Shown here: one piece after another, positions 4,084 through 5,130 of the stretch
How positions within the stretch are numbered: position 1 is the first letter of the stretch
Layout: each line of letters opens with the position of its first letter
From: Treponema sp.
GTDB taxonomy: Bacteria; Spirochaetota; Spirochaetia; Treponematales; Breznakiellaceae
NCBI GenBank assembly: GCA_009780285.1
Contig: WRAL01000133.1
Span: 1-5,130 of the forward strand
Direction of reading: 5' to 3'
DNA length: 5,130 bases
Position numbers and translations under genes: made by a program
Notes under the pieces: generated by a model
The model's input: the letters and a program-made list of their open reading frames with translations, nothing else
What the model was told of the DNA's origin: nothing
The model's database searches: none

Positions 4084-5130
4084 ATGATGAAGTATCTGTC
4101 CCGAATTGGAAAGTGCCTGATGCTGCCGGTGGCGGTTCTGCCGGCGGCGGCCCTGATGCTGGGAATTGGCTATGCCATCGACCCGGACGGCTGGGGAGGC
4201 AACAACGCTATCGCGGCGTTCCTTGTTACCGGCGGCGACGCGATTTTGGGCCTTATTCCCCTTCTGTTCGGCATCAGCGTGGCCTACGGAATGAGCAAGG
4301 ACAACAACGGCGCGGCCGCCGTCGCCGGCCTGGTCGGCTATTTCGTTATCACCAAGCTGCTTTCCCCCGGCTCCGCGGCGAACCTTATAGGCGAGCTGTC
4401 CGCGACGCAGGCCGCGGCCTTCGGCAACATAGGCAACGTGCTGATAGGCATAATAAGCGGCGTCGTGGCCGCGGGCATGTACAACCGCTTCGGAAAGACG
4501 GAGCTGCCGTCCTTCCTGAGCTTTTTCGGCGGCCGCAGGCTTCCGCCTATCTTGACGGCCGGCACGATGGCGATTCTGTCCATCCCTATGCTTTTTATCT
4601 GGCCGGTGGTTTACGGCGGGCTTTTGGCCTTCGGGCAGAGCGTCGTGGGCCTCGGAGCCTTCGGCGCCGCGCTTTACGGCTTCTTTAACCGCCTGCTCAT
4701 CCCGCTGGGCCTTCACCACGCGCTTAACGCCATTTTCTGGTTTGACTTTATCGGCATCAACGACCTTGGCTACTTCTGGGCCGGGCCTGCGGGCGGCGGC
4801 GTGATAGGCGAGACCGGGCGCTACATGGCCGGCTTCTTCCCGATCATGATGTTCGGCCTTCCGGGCGCATGCCTCGCGATGTACCAAATGGCGAAAGCCG
4901 AGAACAAAAAGCGCGTCTACGGGCTTTTGCTGGCCGCCGCGCTTACCGCCTTCGTAACCGGCGTCACCGAGCCGATCGAGTTCTCGTTCATGTTCGTCGC
5001 GCCGCTGTTGTACCTCGTCCACGCGGTTCTTACCGCCATCTCGCTGTTCGTGATCTACTCGCTGGGCTGGATAGCCGGCTTCGCCTTCAGCGCCGGCGCC
5101 ATCGACATGCTCCTTAGCAGCAGGGTCGTG
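4084..5130 (+). CDS. nagE: PTS permease EIIC, glucose/N-acetylglucosamine family (NagE-like), 3' end cut off
   Basis: Membrane sugar channel of the phosphoenolpyruvate phosphotransferase system; it carries the hexose inward while the EIIB domain phosphorylates it. The frame is open for 349 codons to the window end. Visible: IGKCLMLPVAVLPAAALMLG (6-25), the first membrane span typical of the family; LIPLLFGISVAYGMSKDNNG; ELPSFLSFFGGRRLPPI; FFNRLLIPLGLHHALNAIFW with conserved GLHH (209-212); GFFPIMMFGLPGACLAMY; the sugar-binding signature GVTEPIEFSFMFVAPLLY (293-310) and FSAGAID. SFFGGRR, FFPIMMFGLPGA and NRLLIP resemble E. coli NagE more than PtsG, so N-acetylglucosamine is favoured, but glucose cannot be excluded. 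EIIB and EIIA, if fused, lie beyond the edge. Start ATG 4084 has GAGGAG 7 nt upstream. Divergent from the BrkB-cNMP gene. Confidence 0.92.
   Translation, partial: MMKYLSRIGKCLMLPVAVLPAAALMLGIGYAIDPDGWGGNNAIAAFLVTGGDAILGLIPLLFGISVAYGMSKDNNGAAAVAGLVGYFVITKLLSPGSAANLIGELSATQAAAFGNIGNVLIGIISGVVAAGMYNRFGKTELPSFLSFFGGRRLPPILTAGTMAILSIPMLFIWPVVYGGLLAFGQSVVGLGAFGAALYGFFNRLLIPLGLHHALNAIFWFDFIGINDLGYFWAGPAGGGVIGETGRYMAGFFPIMMFGLPGACLAMYQMAKAENKKRVYGLLLAAALTAFVTGVTEPIEFSFMFVAPLLYLVHAVLTAISLFVIYSLGWIAGFAFSAGAIDMLLSSRVV

Noticed and set aside
4042..5022. 326-codon minus-strand open frame opposite the PTS gene
   Set aside because: The product is charged and low-complexity, while the plus strand carries the unmistakable EIIC sequence with promoter and ribosome site.

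Overview
The window is a compact, gene-dense stretch of bacterial chromosome. Most of it is GC-rich, with strong use of GCC/GGC codons but AAA for lysine. It holds seven protein genes, two of them cut by the window edges, and only one sizeable intergenic gap (about 150 bp). Lineage cannot be proven from the sequence. A BrkB-type membrane protein fused to a cyclic-nucleotide-binding domain, a BrnTA module, a Uma2 nuclease and a glucose/GlcNAc PTS permease would fit a fairly GC-rich spirochaete or a similar host-associated or anaerobic bacterium. This is a low-confidence inference.

Positions 1-1534, plus strand: the 3' part of purE and the complete purK, coupled by a 4-base ATGA overlap. Together they carry out the two-step ATP-dependent carboxylation of AIR to CAIR in de novo purine synthesis. 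PurK makes N5-CAIR and PurE rearranges it.

Positions 1553-2611, minus strand: a tight three-gene unit, brnT - brnA - uma2. BrnT is a RelE-like ribonuclease toxin. BrnA is its ribbon-helix-helix antitoxin and starts 1 nt after brnT ends. The third gene is a Uma2-family PD-(D/E)XK nuclease with a GTG start that overlaps the end of brnA by 10 nt. Just upstream lies a near-consensus promoter (TTGACG, 18 bp, TATAAT). Its spacer is occupied by a 19-bp imperfect palindrome, a good candidate for the BrnA operator. The expected transcription start falls on the brnT ATG, so the mRNA may be leaderless. Local GC drops to about 38% in lines sampled here, which suggests acquired DNA. The unit converges on purK with only 18 bp between the stop codons.

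Positions 2644-3933, minus strand: a 429-residue multi-spanning BrkB/YihY-family inner-membrane protein with a C-terminal cyclic-nucleotide-binding domain whose phosphate-binding cassette looks intact.

Positions 3934-4083: a divergent intergenic region rich in small perfect palindromes, with a perfect TATAAT box for the rightward gene. From 4084 to the right edge runs the EIIC domain of a PTS permease of the glucose/N-acetylglucosamine family, closest by eye to NagE. It has no stop codon in the window.

The most interesting parts are the BrnT-BrnA-Uma2 overlap unit with its readable promoter/operator, and the membrane protein fused to a cyclic-nucleotide sensor that is divergently transcribed from a PTS sugar permease.
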